This document shows, one piece after another, positions 44,265 to 44,353 of a DNA stretch of 44,353 bases. The notes beneath the pieces were generated by a model, which did no database searches, was not told the origin of the DNA, and was given only the letters and a program-made list of their open reading frames with translations. The stretch comes from Planctomycetota bacterium (GTDB taxonomy: Bacteria > Planctomycetota > UBA1135 > UBA2386), in contig JADZDL010000021.1 of assembly GCA_020851075.1 (NCBI GenBank), forward strand, positions 1-44,353, in the 5' to 3' direction. Numbering within the stretch: position 1 is the first letter of the stretch; every line of letters starts with the position of its first letter. The position numbers and the translations under genes were made by a program.

Positions 44265-44353
44265 ATGACCGTTCGCACCCCATCCGACCTCATGGGGGTG
44301 ATCCTCGCCGCTGGCAAGGGCACCCGCATGCGTCCGTTCTCGGAGCACTGGCC
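44265..44353 (+). CDS. nucleotidyltransferase family protein, N-terminal fragment
   Basis: The first 29 codons lie inside the window: MTVRTPSDLMGVILAAGKGT, then RMRPFSEHW. ILAAGKGTRMRPFS is the nucleotide-binding signature of sugar-phosphate nucleotidyltransferases (RmlA, GlmU, GalU type), which make NDP-sugars for envelope polymers. The rest, including the substrate-specific part, is cut off. It starts 39 bp after the FG-GAP gene. Confidence 0.8.
   Translation, partial: MTVRTPSDLMGVILAAGKGTRMRPFSEHW

Noticed and set aside
41121..44348. 1075-codon minus-strand open frame
   Set aside because: Antisense of the FG-GAP gene and of the gamma-CA/CPBP end; it has no recognisable fold and spans several well-supported genes.
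1..44353. CRISPR arrays, insertion sequences, prophage or toxin-antitoxin pairs
   Set aside because: No regularly spaced repeats, transposase or integrase motifs, terminal inverted repeats or toxin-antitoxin gene pairs were found; the only direct repeats are the short tandem ones listed.

Overview
The window is high-GC bacterial DNA with tightly packed genes on both strands and long antisense open frames of the kind high GC produces. The organism is most likely a member of the Planctomycetota. The grounds are: a fragment of a planctomycete-type heme-binding domain at the left edge; several secreted proteins of unknown role ending in a similar module of roughly 100-130 residues; kelch and FG-GAP propeller proteins; a membrane-anchored Ser/Thr kinase with a long helical-repeat tail; and a class of GNAT-nitrilase fusion. 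The phylum is an inference from gene content. No rRNA, tRNA, IS element, prophage or CRISPR array was seen.

Left third (1-17 kb): a largely secretory or envelope region. It holds the end of a c-type cytochrome-like gene, an alpha/beta hydrolase with a second degenerate hydrolase-like half, a kelch protein, two small secreted proteins, an MscS-type channel, a large secreted phytase-like protein carrying a glycerophosphodiesterase domain, hisS, an anchored protein with a carboxypeptidase-regulatory-like domain, and a pair made of a GNAT-nitrilase fusion and an extradiol (DODA-type) dioxygenase.

Middle (17-29 kb): information processing and selenium. polA has lost its proofreading acids and carries Tyr at the position that discriminates against dideoxynucleotides. 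A three-gene minus-strand run (recJ, a VTT/YqaA-like membrane protein, a small membrane protein) diverges from selA-selD. selD contains an in-frame UGA exactly where the catalytic Cys/Sec of selenophosphate synthetase lies, followed by a plausible SECIS hairpin, so SelD is itself a predicted selenoprotein. A naive gene call would truncate it.

The 28.6-34 kb part is the conserved nusA-infB-ylxP(DUF503)-rbfA cluster, without rimP, ylxR or truB next to it. infB appears to start at TTG behind a strong Shine-Dalgarno sequence. nusA ends in an acidic tail built on a 15-bp tandem repeat.

Right part (34-44 kb): a GNAT enzyme, a 1019-residue transmembrane Ser/Thr kinase, then a compact plus-strand operon rlmI-like / thiS / thiG / CPBP protease / gamma-carbonic anhydrase joined by a 1-nt gap and ATGA overlaps. 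After it come a predicted lipoprotein with 14 FG-GAP repeats and the first codons of a nucleotidyltransferase cut by the window edge.

The points most worth following are the selenocysteine-containing SelD, the apparently circularly permuted phosphodiesterase nested inside a split phytase-like domain, the altered DNA polymerase I, the shared C-terminal module of four secreted proteins, and a structured intergenic stretch near 5.0 kb.
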